A stretch of 64,000 nucleotides of DNA from Schistosoma haematobium (taxonomy: Eukaryota > Platyhelminthes > Trematoda > Strigeidida > Schistosomatidae). Both the position numbers and the translations under genes were made by a program. The first letter of the stretch is position 1. Every line of letters starts with the position of its first letter. The stretch is from NCBI RefSeq assembly GCF_000699445.3, contig NC_067200.1:10643450-10707449 (forward strand), read 5' to 3'. The notes under the pieces were generated by a model. That model was not told where the DNA came from, made no database searches, and saw only the letters and a list, made by a program, of their open reading frames with translations. Positions 1 through 12,394 of this stretch are shown here, one piece after another.

Positions 1-350
1 GTAGAGCAACGTAAGGAGATGTAGTCCCATGGTAGCCGGTGATCAAAAATAGGTTCATACGCCATTTTTTTCTTCAGGATACTGGAGCCCATTTGCTTCA
101 TTGGTTTGGAATCCGAGTTTTCCAACTCCCCTAGGTGAATCCTTTATATCCACCTACCCAGTTAAATCGCCAGATATTCGATCTTCATCCTCTCAATTTC
201 ATAAACAACACCCCCGCCACGAGAAAGAAGTGAGTACAAATTCCCTAATAATGACTGTATACACGTGGCCATGTGAGAGCATTTCGAAAGAGAGATAAAT
301 AGCACTGAATCTCTCCACCCTCAGCCTTACTAGAACATCTGAGCCCTCTA
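1..350. repeat. Probable dispersed repeat fragment
   Basis: This segment is richer in GC than its surroundings and has no coherent host frame. It reminds me of a sequence repeated in schistosome genomes, but there is no second copy in the window to prove it. Confidence 0.3.
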
Positions 351-756
351 TAACGATCATTAAATTATTAAAGTAACTCGAAAAAGAATTAATACTTTTG
401 GTTAAAGAAATAAATAACAACCAAAAAAAAACATTGATATACTCCATCTTATTCAAACAATGTTCAATGTTCAATAAATCCAAATGAATTAAACCAGTAT
501 AATAGGAATTAAAATAACAAAAAAGGATACAAAAGAACCATAAAGAAACAAAATGTTTATGTATATACCATATTCTAGTAATAAATTATTTATTGATGAT
601 TATTATTTTTAGTAAAATGACAATGGTTATTAATATTTTATGAGAATCTATAACAGTAGTATATGTTAATGATAATAATTAATTAATTATTCTATGCTTT
701 TCATGTAAGTATTGACAAACGAGAATCATCACTATAGCCTAGATACATTAATACGG

Positions 757-759
<3 letters not shown>

Positions 760-844
<85 letters not shown>
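760..844. repeat. (TA)n microsatellite, about 42 units
   Basis: An unbroken TA run. It produces a false Tyr-Ile open frame. Confidence 0.98.
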
Positions 845-847
<3 letters not shown>

Positions 848-1037
848 TACGCAACGGGTACATGAACACTAGTTGTTTACTAAAAAAACATAGATACACT
901 ATGGTATGTACTGCTAATGTCAATAGATATAAGTAGTATGTATCAGCAATCGAAATTGAAATATCTAGTGGTAAAAGGTTAAGAAGATCAAAGAAAAAAG
1001 AACGAGAACAGTGAAAGATTACTGTGGAAAGAAAGGG

Positions 1038-1412
1038 ACAATTGATTAATCACTGGGTGGTGATCAATGTCATGTGTATCAAGTCTTTATTAGTGCAGGT
1101 TGAATCCTATAGACCAAGTTACAATGTGGCCACTAGTCTAGGTGACTCGACATTGAGTGCACTATGTTTGAGATAAGATGGTGGTTGGAGGTAGTCAATA
1201 GGAAACCATGGACTCGGATTTCGTGCTACTTGGCACTTGTCAGCAAAATGTACCTGTAATCTTGAGGGAACTGGTGTTTCCTGACGGATTCGATCCCGTG
1301 ATTACATCTCAGTCCTACAGGAGATCGGTCGCGGCCCAGATAGTTTAATGGTAACATCTCTGAGTGTGAAGCTGAACGACACGGGAATACCTTCAACCAC
1401 CATCTAATCTCA
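1038..1412 (-). mobile_element. Fold-back SINE (family B), old copy
   Basis: A spacer-type segment (1038-1180), a minus arm (1181-1295) and a plus arm (1296-1412) repeat the plan seen at 33867-34426. The minus-arm hammerhead has CTGACAA, which loses an invariant G. No clear target duplication was found. Confidence 0.55.
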
Positions 1413-1959
1413 AAAATTGATTGGTATTTTGCAAATGAAGTATTTACTATATGGTTTTGAGATTTTATTAAGAGATTGTAATTTTATGTTGAACCACATT
1501 TGATATATGTCAACCAAAAAAAAAGAAAGAAAATAAAATAAATCAGTGTACATATTTAGATGGTCGAAATGGAGAATGAATATCGGTAAACTGTAAAAGT
1601 TTTTCCCCTAGTTTATATCACAAAATAACCTTAGTTAGAAAACAAATAAAAATCAAGGTTAATAGACATCTGTTTAGTTATAATTTGGAACTTCTAGGTA
1701 GCTTAAATTCATAACCTCACAATCGAGCTCAAATTTTCTTTTAGTTAATCGAGTGAATTAATCGAGTTTAGAGTTGTGAACTAGTGGTTTAGAGTAAATA
1801 AATTTTTGATTTGGTTATTTATTCTCTGAAGATGTGACACACTAAGTCGCGAAACATCAGAAAATCTAATGTTTCTACTCATTGGGATATCACAAATAAA
1901 ATATTTATTTATAACAATCTACCCAATGCTCAATTTATTCAAAATTATCAAGTCAAACC

Positions 1960-2170
1960 TTGGTAATGGCACCTATAGTGGTTTAGAGTTTAAGAACATG
2001 CTATAAGACCTAAAGGTTCTGAGTTCGATGTCCAGTAGAGACATAAAAGATCTTGATGCAATCCCCTGTAAGAGTCGTGAGTAAGTACTGCTAAGGAGTC
2101 TCATACTATGATAAAAACACCCACACACTCTAACTTCGTTTTCAATAGTACCTCAAATCAAACTAATCTG
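1960..2170 (+). mobile_element. Degenerate SINE (family A)
   Basis: A box-like GTGGTTTAGAG, B box-like GGTTCTGAGTTCGATG, then a hammerhead relic (GTACTGCTAAGGAGTCTCA) are in the family A order. Confidence 0.45.
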
Positions 2171-2280
2171 TAATAAATACAATCTACAAATAACATATCC
2201 AACCGATGCACATATGCCAGTAAGAGACTGATCAACTGCAGTCCTAAACATCAATAAAAAGATCCAAACAGGCCATACAA

Positions 2281-2478
2281 AATGAATATAAAACTTCACC
2301 CCATTGCACAAACAAGTGGCTATCAGGACTCAGTACCTATGTGGATAATGTGATGGTGTTTGAAGCGAACAGTACGGGGTTCGAGTACCAGGCTAAGCAT
2401 CAACTCGGATGCAGGTAGATCCGACTTACATGTCCCAAGTAGGACGAAATGCTCGTTCTGCATTTCACCATCCGTTTT
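2281..2478 (+). mobile_element. SM-alpha-like hammerhead SINE
   Basis: A tRNA-like body (GGACTCAGTACC, GGGGTTCGAGTACC) is followed by CAGGTAGATCC and a ribozyme region ending CATTTCACC. This is the layout of the S. mansoni SM-alpha repeat. The core CTTACAT is broken; GAAA remains. Confidence 0.6.
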
Positions 2479-2479
2479 T

Positions 2480-3985
2480 GCTGATAACTACCTAACATCA
2501 TTTTAGATGGTGTAAATAAGTACTTATCTAATTTATAACTGGATTAATAAATGGTGTAACTTTAAGTTTGTTGTTTTAACTTAAAGATGTTCTAACGGAG
2601 GTCGTATTCTCTTGATAAGGTCATTATCCTCAGAGTCATGTTAAGTTAGTCACAAACTACGTAGAATAAGAATGCATCATATCATACATCAAATTTCTAT
2701 CACTACTGTGAAATTATCCTATGCATTTCGATAGGATTATGCAGACAAGCACTATAGTGAACACTAGTAATTTAGAACCAAAAACACATAGATGCCTAAC
2801 GTTTCCTGACTTTTAATAATTCCTTAACTAACATCAGAGTAGGAAGTGAATTATTTTGGACGTATTTATTTGCTGGGTTTCTATGATAAATCCTATATAA
2901 TCATCAAAATGAGAAGTATGAGAAGAACAGTTGATAAGGATGAAATGTTAAAAGATCTAGGTCATTTAAACTAGCATTGTAATCTATATTAATGAGTTAA
3001 TTAGAAGTAATTCATATCCTATTTTCAAGTTCCTATGTCTAATAGGACTTTACTGACTCTGATCCAGTGCTCTTTTTTGAATGTCCATAACCGCTTAACA
3101 AAGCAAAACAAAGCCAATCACAATATCCGACTACTAAGATTAATAATTGTGCCTGGAAAAATAATTTCTGTCCGCTGATTCGGAAGAGAACAATGTTTTC
3201 ATCTGCAAAATCCAGTTCATTTGCAATATACACACACTTATTAAGTATTTGATTTAACTACTAATCTAAGTGAAACGGTTATAAATATCTAGGAAGCTGG
3301 GAAGACTTGAAAACTGAATAGTCTTTACAAACCTTAACTATTCAACACGTGAAGTATACGTTCTTCAAAATCTTCCAAAATCTTTTTGCACCTACAATGT
3401 TATCAATGGGGTAAGTCGGCAGAATATATATTATAGGTAAAAAGGATACATATTTGATTAACATCAATGTTATGCAATCATATGGAGTCAGATTTCGGGT
3501 GACAAAATACAGATTCAACCAATGATACGTGAATAATGACGTCTACGTGAATAATTCACCTACACTAATAGACAATCTCATTTGTACCTTCCACCTACTA
3601 GTAGCCTTTAGGAACGTGAACCGTCTGATCTTTGAAAACTGTGACATGACCACAATGATCCAGCATATCAGGAGACATGCAGCCACAATAAACATCACTA
3701 CTTAGTGATAAATCCATGAGAAACTGTAATTTTTTCAGATCAGTGACGATTTGAAAATATCATTGATAGTATTGTTGATCGTTTGTGGTACTGAGTGACA
3801 TACATGTTAATCTGACCTAGAATATCACTATCTTAAATACTTGTAAATACTGTAACACAAAACCTTTACTCATAAAACTGCCAACGACTATTTTGCTTCA
3901 TAGACTATAAATTCTAATAATTCAATTTTAAAAAATGTTATTTAGAGTAGAACTTGTCTTTTCCATTAATTATCATTGATCTGTG
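2480..3985. other. Non-coding AT-rich stretch
   Basis: I see no gene, box or repeat partner here. Short frames have no known motifs. Confidence 0.5.
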
Positions 3986-3989
3986 CAAT

Positions 3990-4241
3990 TCATTGATAGG
4001 ACATACATTACGCAGATCATCAGACTGCATCACGAGACAAGTGCTAACCTGGAATCGTGAACGGAAGCGGAAAGGAGGAAGGCCAAAGAACACATTACGT
4101 CGGGAAATAGAAGCAGATATGAAAAGGATGAATAATAACTGGAAGGAGCTGGAAGGGATTGCCCAGGACAGGGTTGGATGGAGAATGCTGGTGAGTGGCC
4201 TGTGCTCCTTCACTAGGAGTAACAGGCGTAAGTAAGTAAGC
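3990..4241 (+). mobile_element. RTE-type LINE 3' end (C-terminus of the RT ORF)
   Basis: The open frame ends [20 protein letters not shown], then [20 protein letters not shown] and a NRRK stop. This is the terminal part of a LINE polyprotein common in schistosomes (SR2/RTE-like, from memory). It is followed by (TAAG)n, which is typical of RTE 3' ends. Confidence 0.7.
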
Positions 4242-4744
4242 GTGCAATCCATTAACTATATGCAAAACCCATGCACGACATATCAATTTAGGTCTTAAAT
4301 TGAGTGCAACAATTCATACTACTTGTAAGTAGCTTCAGTTGTTTCATTGAAGTGTTAACCAATCAGGTTGTCACTGTCAATTTACCATGTTTTTTTTACA
4401 CATTCTATAACATATCATTTTCTTCATATCACCAATACTTAAGATAAGGATAAATATGTCTATAAAAAAGCACAAATTAAACACGGGGTTTTTCAACAGA
4501 TAGTAACTAGTGAATAATGACTAATCAGTTAGAACTGGAAAACCACATTTTTCTCAATGAAAATAATTTGAAGTTTTATTTTACATCATAAATCTGGGAT
4601 CAGTTGAAAAGGCTTTGTAAACGAAGGAGTACTGGAAGAATTGTTGTTTGTTTTAGTTTAAGAATCTTCATCTATGTAAATCAATTTCGAAACACTGACA
4701 GTCTTAATTTTGACTTTCAGGTCTATTTGTGTCTTACACAGAAT

Positions 4745-4840
4745 AGATGGAATGTAGCTAGCAGTGGAAAACATGATGTACGTTTCATCCTGTTAAGTGT
4801 AAGTACATTCGAGTTGATTGTCACATTGTGATTTGAAGTT
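4745..4840 (-). mobile_element. SM-alpha-like fragment, decayed
   Basis: GTAGCTAGCAGTGGAAAACA and the following bases match the reversed hammerhead end of SM-alpha-like copies, with heavy decay. Confidence 0.4.
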
Positions 4841-4904
4841 TCTATCTTTCGCTTCGATTGCTAACTCGTTGCACACTTGCTTGATGAGTCGACCGCTAGC
4901 CACA

Positions 4905-5395
4905 AACCGTCTATTCGTTATGCCCTTATGGCCCGTTAATATATCACGTGACTAAATCGCCAATCAGAACATTGACTTATTGTCCAGACCAATGACGTTT
5001 GAACCAGTACGCACAGCCTAGAGTCAACTCTGAGTTCTTGTTGGCCCACAGAATTGGTAGCATCTCGCTTAACCCAGCCGGTTCAATCCAGAACACCAAT
5101 ATCAGACTCCGCTCTATGAATCATGTATTTCAGAAATATTTGGTTTTTATACAAGTAAATTAGACTGCATCATACCATAAAAAAAGTGGCTGTGAGCGTG
5201 AGAGGCTGTAACTAATAAGTTAGGAATAACTTAAGAATAGTAAATCATATAATACTAGACAATATGTTAAATAAAAGCTATGAATATAAATATAATATAG
5301 TTACTTAATAGTTATACAATAAGAATATTATATAATAACAGTCCATAAAAGATCTTGGCGGTTACTATTCACTTGTTCTTTGTCCGGATATAACA
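4905..5395 (-). repeat. LTR-like repeat L, copy 1
   Basis: One of five related copies. Shared blocks include the Pro/Ala-coding-like CTAGCCCAGCC-type stretch, a TATATAAA promoter-like box (here decayed) and GTGGCTGTGA..GTGAGAG. The layout, with TATA box then AATAAA-like signal, suggests a solo LTR. Confidence 0.5.
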
Positions 5396-5574
5396 GTGTT
5401 AATACGTAGTTTGGAGACTGTTGAATTTCATTGAAATGATAAACCAATCTAAATTAGAAAAACAGTGGTCTGGAGATTGTGTTCATAGGTAAGACTGATT
5501 GGCTAATAACTAGATCGAATTTCTCAAAGATCATTTTCCATCCACTAAAAAGCCGTTATCAAAATATTGTTACA

Positions 5575-5745
5575 CCATACACACTTTTACTTACGCCTGT
5601 TACTCTCAATGGGGCATAGGCCGCCGACTAACATTCTCCAACCCACTCTGTCCTGGGCCTTCTTTTTAAGTTCTATCCAATTTTTGTTCATTCTTCTTAT
5701 GTCTGTCTCCATTTTTCGGCGTAATATGTTCTTTGGTTACACCAT
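5575..5745 (-). mobile_element. RTE-type LINE 3' fragment
   Basis: The reverse complement matches the same LINE terminus, with the ACTTACGCCTGTTACTC edge and a decayed frame. Confidence 0.6.
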
Positions 5746-5749
5746 ACTA

Positions 5750-7295
5750 CACCTATGTATTTATATTTATCCCCGAAAATTTCAAGTATGCTATTATATG
5801 AATGTGAGTAGTTAATGAGAGTTCTCCTTCCAACATTATTCAGTATTAATTGTAAAACCAATAAAAAATTTTAAAGGTCTTCATTGTGTTTGCTTTAACG
5901 TTATTAAATCTTCAATTTACAAATATTGGAGTCAAAATAAAAGGAACTAATTACTGAATTGGGAAAAACCTGAAGAAATTGTTCGATAATATCAAGAAAT
6001 TACTTATAAACTGATCTATAATCACATTTTTATTGGTAAGGATTTGAATGATCCATTTGTTAATATCCAAATCTGAATTCTGAATCATCTTTGTTGGTAT
6101 ACGTTTCCATACTATAATATCATGCCACAAGTTTAAACATATATTCGGTAACTGTAATGATCTTGGATACCCAAAGCTCCCGATATTTCATACGTAAGGA
6201 AATTAACCAGTAACTAATTAATATCTTTGAAACACTAATTCACATGTGAGTTCACTTATGAAGAATTTGATCATGAAGACCGACTATCCTTATAGTTGAA
6301 TTAACAATCTTCTGTATTGACTGTGACTAACTACTAAACGTTTTTTTATTCGTAAGTATATGAAGTAAAGACGAACAGAAGATTTTAGAACGAACTTCTA
6401 TGCCTGAAGATTCAACTAACTTAAAGAGACGTATAATTAAATGGATAGGTAGCTAGACCTCTGAGTACAATAATTATGAATATACATTGTGTGCCAAATT
6501 AAGATACTTAGGGAGACAACCAGATTACAATTCTTACACCCATATTACAACGATTTGGGCATAAAAGATGGTATAACAACAGATAAAAGCTTGAATATGT
6601 GACCCAACTGCTGATAATTACGCATCAGAACCTAATGATAACAGTGTCTCAATAAAATAGGTCACAGTATTGTTCATTCTCTTTCATTCTTCGTGTTGTG
6701 ACAATAACGACAGGTTCTAAGTTCGACTATCAGTGTGAATATCAACATGTTTGTTGGTGTGTATGAATTATGACTAGAAGTAGAATCCAGAGTTCGAGAT
6801 TCATCGTATTTGAAAATCATCATTCAAATTTCGCTTCATCCCGTTGTCGATAATCTCATTGAGACTAAAAGCTGAAAACCACAAATAATCATTAGGTTTT
6901 TCAACAGGTACGACGTTCATTTCATTAATATTATTCTATTGGTAACCACAACAGAACCATTCTATAAAACTTTCCATGGTCAATTTAGTCACAATATTCA
7001 ATATTACAATAGAGGTACTGTTATGACTACATTGGTTTACTATCTATATCCATTCATATTATGTGGCGAAGGATGCAATGTCAACTAAAAAATGCATTAT
7101 ATTCGTAATTATGAGGATTTTAAATATTGTGTTTTAGATATGCCATCTGCACGAATCGAAAGTGATGAGTTCAGTGAAATAGTGATTAGTTAAGTTTCCG
7201 TATCTCACTAAATTCTATTAGTCATAAAAACAAGACAGTTTTTATGTTATATGAAGGATTAATGAAGAAACTAACATTTCTGGGGTTATAGAATA
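5750..7295. other. Non-coding AT-rich stretch
   Basis: Nothing recognisable apart from faint SINE-like words near 6710-6830. Confidence 0.5.
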
Positions 7296-7299
7296 AATG

Positions 7300-7375
7300 G
7301 ATTATAGCTAATAATGGAAATTAGGACACACATTTCGTCTTATTCGGGTTTCATCAGCTGGACGTACTACTTTTA
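7300..7375 (-). mobile_element. SM-alpha-like hammerhead fragment with intact core bases
   Basis: The reverse complement reads CGTCCAG, CTGATGA, ..GAC, GAAA, TGTGTGTC. The two core strands and the GTC survive, but stem II pairing is poor. Confidence 0.5.
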
Positions 7376-7582
7376 ATAATAACATAATCCATGATGAATA
7401 AGCTTATTTTGAAAAGCAATCAGCCAAATGAATGACTGATTAGCCTAACATTAATCAAAATTTTAAACATCTTGAATGTGTTACCATTCAATTTCTTTTG
7501 AATATAACCGTTAATGATTGATGAAGACGAACTATGAAATTGTGCTATCTTACTAGATAGATTTTTTTTATTATAAGCAAAG

Positions 7583-7785
7583 ATGGGTTGTGGCTAGCAG
7601 TGGAATCCAGGACGCGCGTTTCGTTCTATCTGGGACACGTCAGTTGGATGTACCTGCATTTGAACTGATGCTCACGCAAGGACTCGAACCCAGTACCGTT
7701 CGCTTCAAAAGCCACCACATTATTCACTTAGCTACTGAGTCCCGACACCTACCTGCTTGTCCGATGGGGTGAAGTTTAAATGCAC
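7583..7785 (-). mobile_element. SM-alpha-like hammerhead SINE, near full length
   Basis: The reverse complement has GGACTCAGTAGCTAAGTG, a GGGTTCGAGTCC B box, ATGCAGGTACATCC and a hammerhead ending in GCGCGTCCTGGATTCCACTG. The core is CTGACGT, so the last invariant A is lost. Confidence 0.7.
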
Positions 7786-7822
7786 TTGATATTATTTACT
7801 TGAATCTTCCCATTGATGTTTA

Positions 7823-7895
7823 GGACTGCAGTGGAATACAGGACACGCGTTTCGTCCTATTTGGGACTGATCAGCTGGATGTTCCTGCAATTCAG
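7823..7895 (-). mobile_element. SM-alpha-like hammerhead fragment
   Basis: Only the ribozyme half is present. The core reads CTGATCA (invariant G lost); stems I and II, GAAA and GTC are well kept. Confidence 0.6.
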
Positions 7896-7948
7896 TGGGA
7901 AGATTTATGTAAACAATACCAAATGAATTTAGATTTTCATATTGTTAA

Positions 7949-8249
7949 TAATTAGTGACCAATGGAGCTAATCCGTGTCGGGTAGAGAAAGGTATCTACC
8001 TCAGTACAATCGAAGATGGTCGCGCAGTTTCGTGGATTGGTTAAGGTTAGACATTAACACCGCTGGATGCTGACTCGATGGTCTAGAGCTCAAGCGTTAG
8101 CGCGCGAGACTGAAGGCCGTATGTTCGAATCCCTCGAACAGGATCGGTTGAAGAGTCCTACAATAGGACGAAACGGCCGTCCAGTGCCTCAAGGTTTTCA
8201 ATAGTGGTCTAACATCAATCAGTTCATGAACTTAATCAAAAACTTAATG
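7949..8249 (+). mobile_element. Hammerhead SINE (family A)
   Basis: A plus copy with TCGATGGTCTAGAGCTCAAG and a GTTCGAATCCC box. It is possibly flanked by ATTGTTAA (7941-7948 and 8250-8257). The hammerhead starts TTGAAGA, so one core base is changed; GAAA and GTC remain. Confidence 0.6.
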
Positions 8250-8985
8250 ATTGTTAACACATATAACTTCCTGGCTTCTTTTAACTATTCAAATTGACCT
8301 TACTAATATTCAATTGATGTTTATCTACTACATCTTAATGATGTCAATATATACTTTTAGTTGGAAATGTTTATATTACTAAATATGATGATTCGTCATC
8401 TATTAACTTTTCATCTATCTAACTAATTTGCTAGAAATCATTCATTTGTAATAGACTAATCTCTCATGATTTAGATTTCATCATAGAATATCATCTTTAC
8501 TTCTTATCTAATAATTATATTCAATATGTAGAATATTATCTCTCTCAGATATCCTATTATAATTGATTGAAAAATAGTGTAAATAATAATTTGACCTTAT
8601 TCCTTATTTATTATTCACTAAAAATTAATTGTAATAAGTAAATATTAATTGTTTCTATATAAAATGATAGATAGATAGATGATATGGTAGACTGATTAAA
8701 CTATGGATCCATTTAGATTGCTGATGTTCTGATCACAAAGTGGATAAACTGATTGCTAGTATTTGTAAATGTGTAGATGTGTGTGTATGTGTGCATGTGC
8801 GTATGTATATGTGCGTTCCATGTATCTCAACGTCTCATTCAAAGTAAGAAAATCATATTGTTTTTGAGTAAAACAAAAATCAGGAAAAACTATAATAAAC
8901 TGTGAAAATTATATCAAGTTGTAATGAATCATTAGATCATAAAGTCATTTTCTGTTCAATTTCTTATTGAGAAGAAAAGTTCTGA

Positions 8986-9106
8986 AGAATCGCACTACTG
9001 AGGTGCCACATAAAAGGATGAAACAGTTGTCCAGTGCTTCCAGGTTTTCAATGATAGTCTAGTGTAGATCGACTAATGAATCCAACTATTCAAATCATTA
9101 CAATCT
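8986..9106 (+). mobile_element. Family A SINE 3' fragment
   Basis: A hammerhead relic (CACTACTGAGGTGCC) and the typical CCAGTGCTTCCAGGTTTTCA tail are present without the tRNA-like part. Confidence 0.5.
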
Positions 9107-9445
9107 TCACCATTCATGAGTTATGCTCAGTCTATTAATTACTGTCTCTCACATTCACAGCCATATTTGGCTAGATCTTGTACAAATGTCATTTTCTATT
9201 TTATGGTACTATGTGGTCTGTCTTGTTTGTATATAAACCCAGTATGTTTGAAATACGTGATTTATATCTCGGAGGCTGGATTTAACAACCAGGGCTAGGC
9301 AGGAAGCAGGACCGATAAGTAATCTAGACTGCTCGTACGGGTTGATGCGTCACTGGTCCAGTCGATAAATCACCGTCCTCTAATTGGCAGTATTATTACG
9401 TTATATATTAATAGGGCATAAGGCCACAAGTTATAATAAATTGTA
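9107..9445 (+). repeat. LTR-like repeat L, copy 2
   Basis: Sense copy with CTGTCTCTCACATTCACAGCC, TATATAAACCCAGTATG near 9230 and GGGCTAGGCAGGAAGCAGG. TATA box, then GAAATA-type signal, as expected for an LTR. Confidence 0.5.
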
Positions 9446-9566
9446 ATAGAATTTCAAGTTGTATGTAACTTTCATTAAAATAATAAATTTTCCGGTTTAC
9501 CACATCATCATAAAATTCTTCCAACAATGAAATAAATCATCTTTCGATTGAAACAAAATATTAAAT

Positions 9567-9776
9567 TGATTGGAGTTAGACATTAATACCATTAGATGCC
9601 GGCTCATTGGGTTAGTGATTAGGTGTTTACGCACGGGACTGGAGATTTTGGCATCGGCCTCCGGTTGTAGGGTTGTGGACAAATGAACCCGAAAGAAACA
9701 CCTATCCACTGCTTTCAGGTTTAAATAGTGGTATAGCTAAGATCAATTCGTCATTTAGACTGGAAATTCTACAATC
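9567..9776 (+). mobile_element. Degenerate SINE (family A)
   Basis: GGTTGGAGT..TTAGACATTAATACC, an A-box-like GGCTCATTGGGTTAG and the tail CTGCTTTCAGG mark an aged plus copy. Confidence 0.5.
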
Positions 9777-9814
9777 AATACAAATTTAGCCAATACATAT
9801 ATTAAATTTGGCAT

Positions 9815-9955
9815 GTTGCTTGTAGTGGAAAATAAAACGCGGGTTTTATTCTTTTTGGGACTCATCAACTAGAATTGCCCACATCTGTGTTGATGTTCAC
9901 ATGAAAACTCAAATCTAGTATATTTAGCTTTAAACACTAATACATTCTATATTCA
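9815..9955 (-). mobile_element. SM-alpha-like SINE, decayed
   Basis: The reversed ribozyme end (GTAGTGGAAAATAAAACGC) and a decayed body. The core is TTGATGA and the GAAA is lost. Confidence 0.45.
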
Positions 9956-10559
9956 TTATTCATGGAACGATTCATCATTTAAGACGTTTACAACACCCTG
10001 TTATAGGAATTCAACACTTCAAATGATCAATAAATGATTACATTAAGATAGTTGACCCAAAATGTTAATATTTTAACAATAGTAACTTATCTATTGTATT
10101 ATTGAGTTTTCGATAATGAGGAATTAGAAACTTTCACTTACTGAGATGTTAAAAGTGTATATTTACCTGTGTATAAGTTAATGTTGATGAATCTTGTTAG
10201 CCACTCTTAGATATTTTATTATAAGTATAGGGTTGTGGATATCGCTGAATTTTACTTAGATCATGAACAGATCTAAGTTAGACCTTGATAAGAACCCTGG
10301 AACTCTTCCGTAATAAATATCCATAGAGACGTTAATGAGAATCAAACCTGAGACCTTTAGCCAAGAGTAAGAACATTAAACATCCAGATCACTGATCCAA
10401 AATCCAGTTTAATATCAATCAGCCCACTATATTTGTTCAACCATCCCCTATTGTTTCAGCGAAAAAACTTCCGTAAACCTGACACAGTTTTAATGTTCAT
10501 AATTTTGGTATCACGATGTCCGATTGTTATCAATTCAATTGTCTAGATTAACTTCGTAA

Positions 10560-10755
10560 GCACTGGATGGCCGTTTCGTCCTATTGTGAGACTTCTTAGC
10601 AGTGCGTATCCACGATCTCGCTTGTGGGACTTCAGCCCAGTCCTGCAATAGGACTAAACGGCCGTCCATTGCTTCCAGGCTTTCAATAGTGATTTAACAT
10701 CAATCGGTTCAAGATCTTAATCAATAACTTAATAATCTCCACAACCCTATACTGA
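10560..10755 (+). mobile_element. Short fold-back hammerhead SINE (family A)
   Basis: A 196-base insertion holds a minus arm from the hammerhead 3' strand to the post-B-box region, then a plus arm from the stem II loop to the tail. It is bounded by a perfect 11-bp direct repeat, TAACTTCGTAA (10549-10559 and 10756-10766). The minus-arm hammerhead core reads CTAAGAA, which breaks an invariant G. Confidence 0.75.
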
Positions 10756-10769
10756 TAACTTCGTAAAGT

Positions 10770-12390
10770 TTATTAACTTGAACACCCTAGCTACTACAAT
10801 GAAATAATAATCATAATAATATCAAATAAGCCGCAACATAAAATAGTATTCCATAATGATTTATTTCACATAGTATACAAACCATAGAGATTCCATTACT
10901 ATTATTATTATTATTATACAATAAAATAGTCGATTTTTCATGCTGTCTCCATTTAGGAAGACACATTTTTTCGATATTCAAGATTTTAAATGGATTTTTC
11001 ACGACCCACTTAGCTAATAGTTATGTAATAGTTTTTTTAGAAAAAAAAACAAAATCACATGCACACCTTAATTGCAGTGATTATCACTAATCTCATACTT
11101 CATATTCGTTACCATTGTATACATTATTATTATTATTATTATTATTACTGATAATGGTTTTATTATTGTTTATCTTACCAAGTTATCATGGTATTTATAA
11201 TGCCTATTTTCTATATGACAATTTAATTACGATTAGTTAGATTATATCTTTTCTATGGTTATCTGTCGCACCCCGCCAACATATATACCTATACTAATCT
11301 CTAGGACTGTAAAAAAAATAATTATGTTACCTAACCTTTATTAAGTTACCTAGCGGATTTTTAGTCGAATATGATATTGTGTTAGGTGTAATCTAAATCT
11401 TATAATAAGGAATAAACTTATCTTTAAGATTGTAAAATAGGTCTTATGTTAACCAATATCAGATTATATGAAATCTGGCTTTAATAATTTAGAATTATAG
11501 TATTTCATTTGATCGATTGAATTCAATATAACATTTAGGACTAGTTAATTACGTTATTGGTCATTACTCAGTGAATAATCAACTATAAATACTTCAGCAT
11601 TGCAAGAGATCAGTTACTGATTGAATAACTCATTGATAAGGTCTTAGACCTTGGGAGAAGATAACGCGGATTCACTTTTTTCAATGAACATTAGTTCTGT
11701 CAAAATAGTGCGTACATCTTGTTGATAAGTGTTAAGTAGTACAAAACTCTGAACCTGAATATTCTGCTACATGATACCAACCAACTTACATCAAAACATA
11801 TATATCTATATCTAGTGTGGTAGTATAGGTTAAAGAAATAGTCCCAGAACAGTAGTTACTAATTCATTGGCCAAAAAGTTAAGGAAAACCGGAATTCCTG
11901 AAATCTATCTCCGGTAAGGTTGTTCATTCGCATTGTTAACCAGTCCCATATTGGTACTAGGTAACTTTCCAATTGTTTCTAATTTTCAATGGTTGTCTAA
12001 CTAAGATCAGTTCATAATGTGAAAATATCAGGCTAAATACTACTTAATGTAATCGTATATATCGTTATAGATAAAAGGTTGTTTTACTACGAATTTGACC
12101 TATTTAAAGATTAAACTTCTCTTCAAGTTTATAACTTCTTTCTTTTCTATATTAGTATAGATTATTGTTAAAACATTGTGTGTCATTCACTTGGTCTATG
12201 TAGTTCATATAGACCCCATTTTGTACTTGAAAAAATCTCTCACCTATTCGTGAATTGGAAATTACAGTTGATTAGTTTGAAACAAATCATTGAATGCATC
12301 AGACTTTAATCACAATCATGAAATTGTATTTACACTATCTTATAACCGGTTAGATAATCCTTATTTACTAAAATTTTCTCAATTTGGTTA
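10770..12390. other. Non-coding stretch with short ATT repeats
   Basis: ATT runs at about 10897-10917 and 11124-11149, and a faint family A relic near 11940-12030. No gene is seen. Confidence 0.5.
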
Positions 12391-12394
12391 CAAT

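Noticed and set aside
712..936. Open frame of alternating Tyr-Ile
   Set aside because: It is only the translation of a (TA)n microsatellite. The same holds for 52588-52791.
3938..4252. 104-codon minus-strand frame
   Set aside because: It is the antisense shadow of the LINE ORF terminus on the plus strand.
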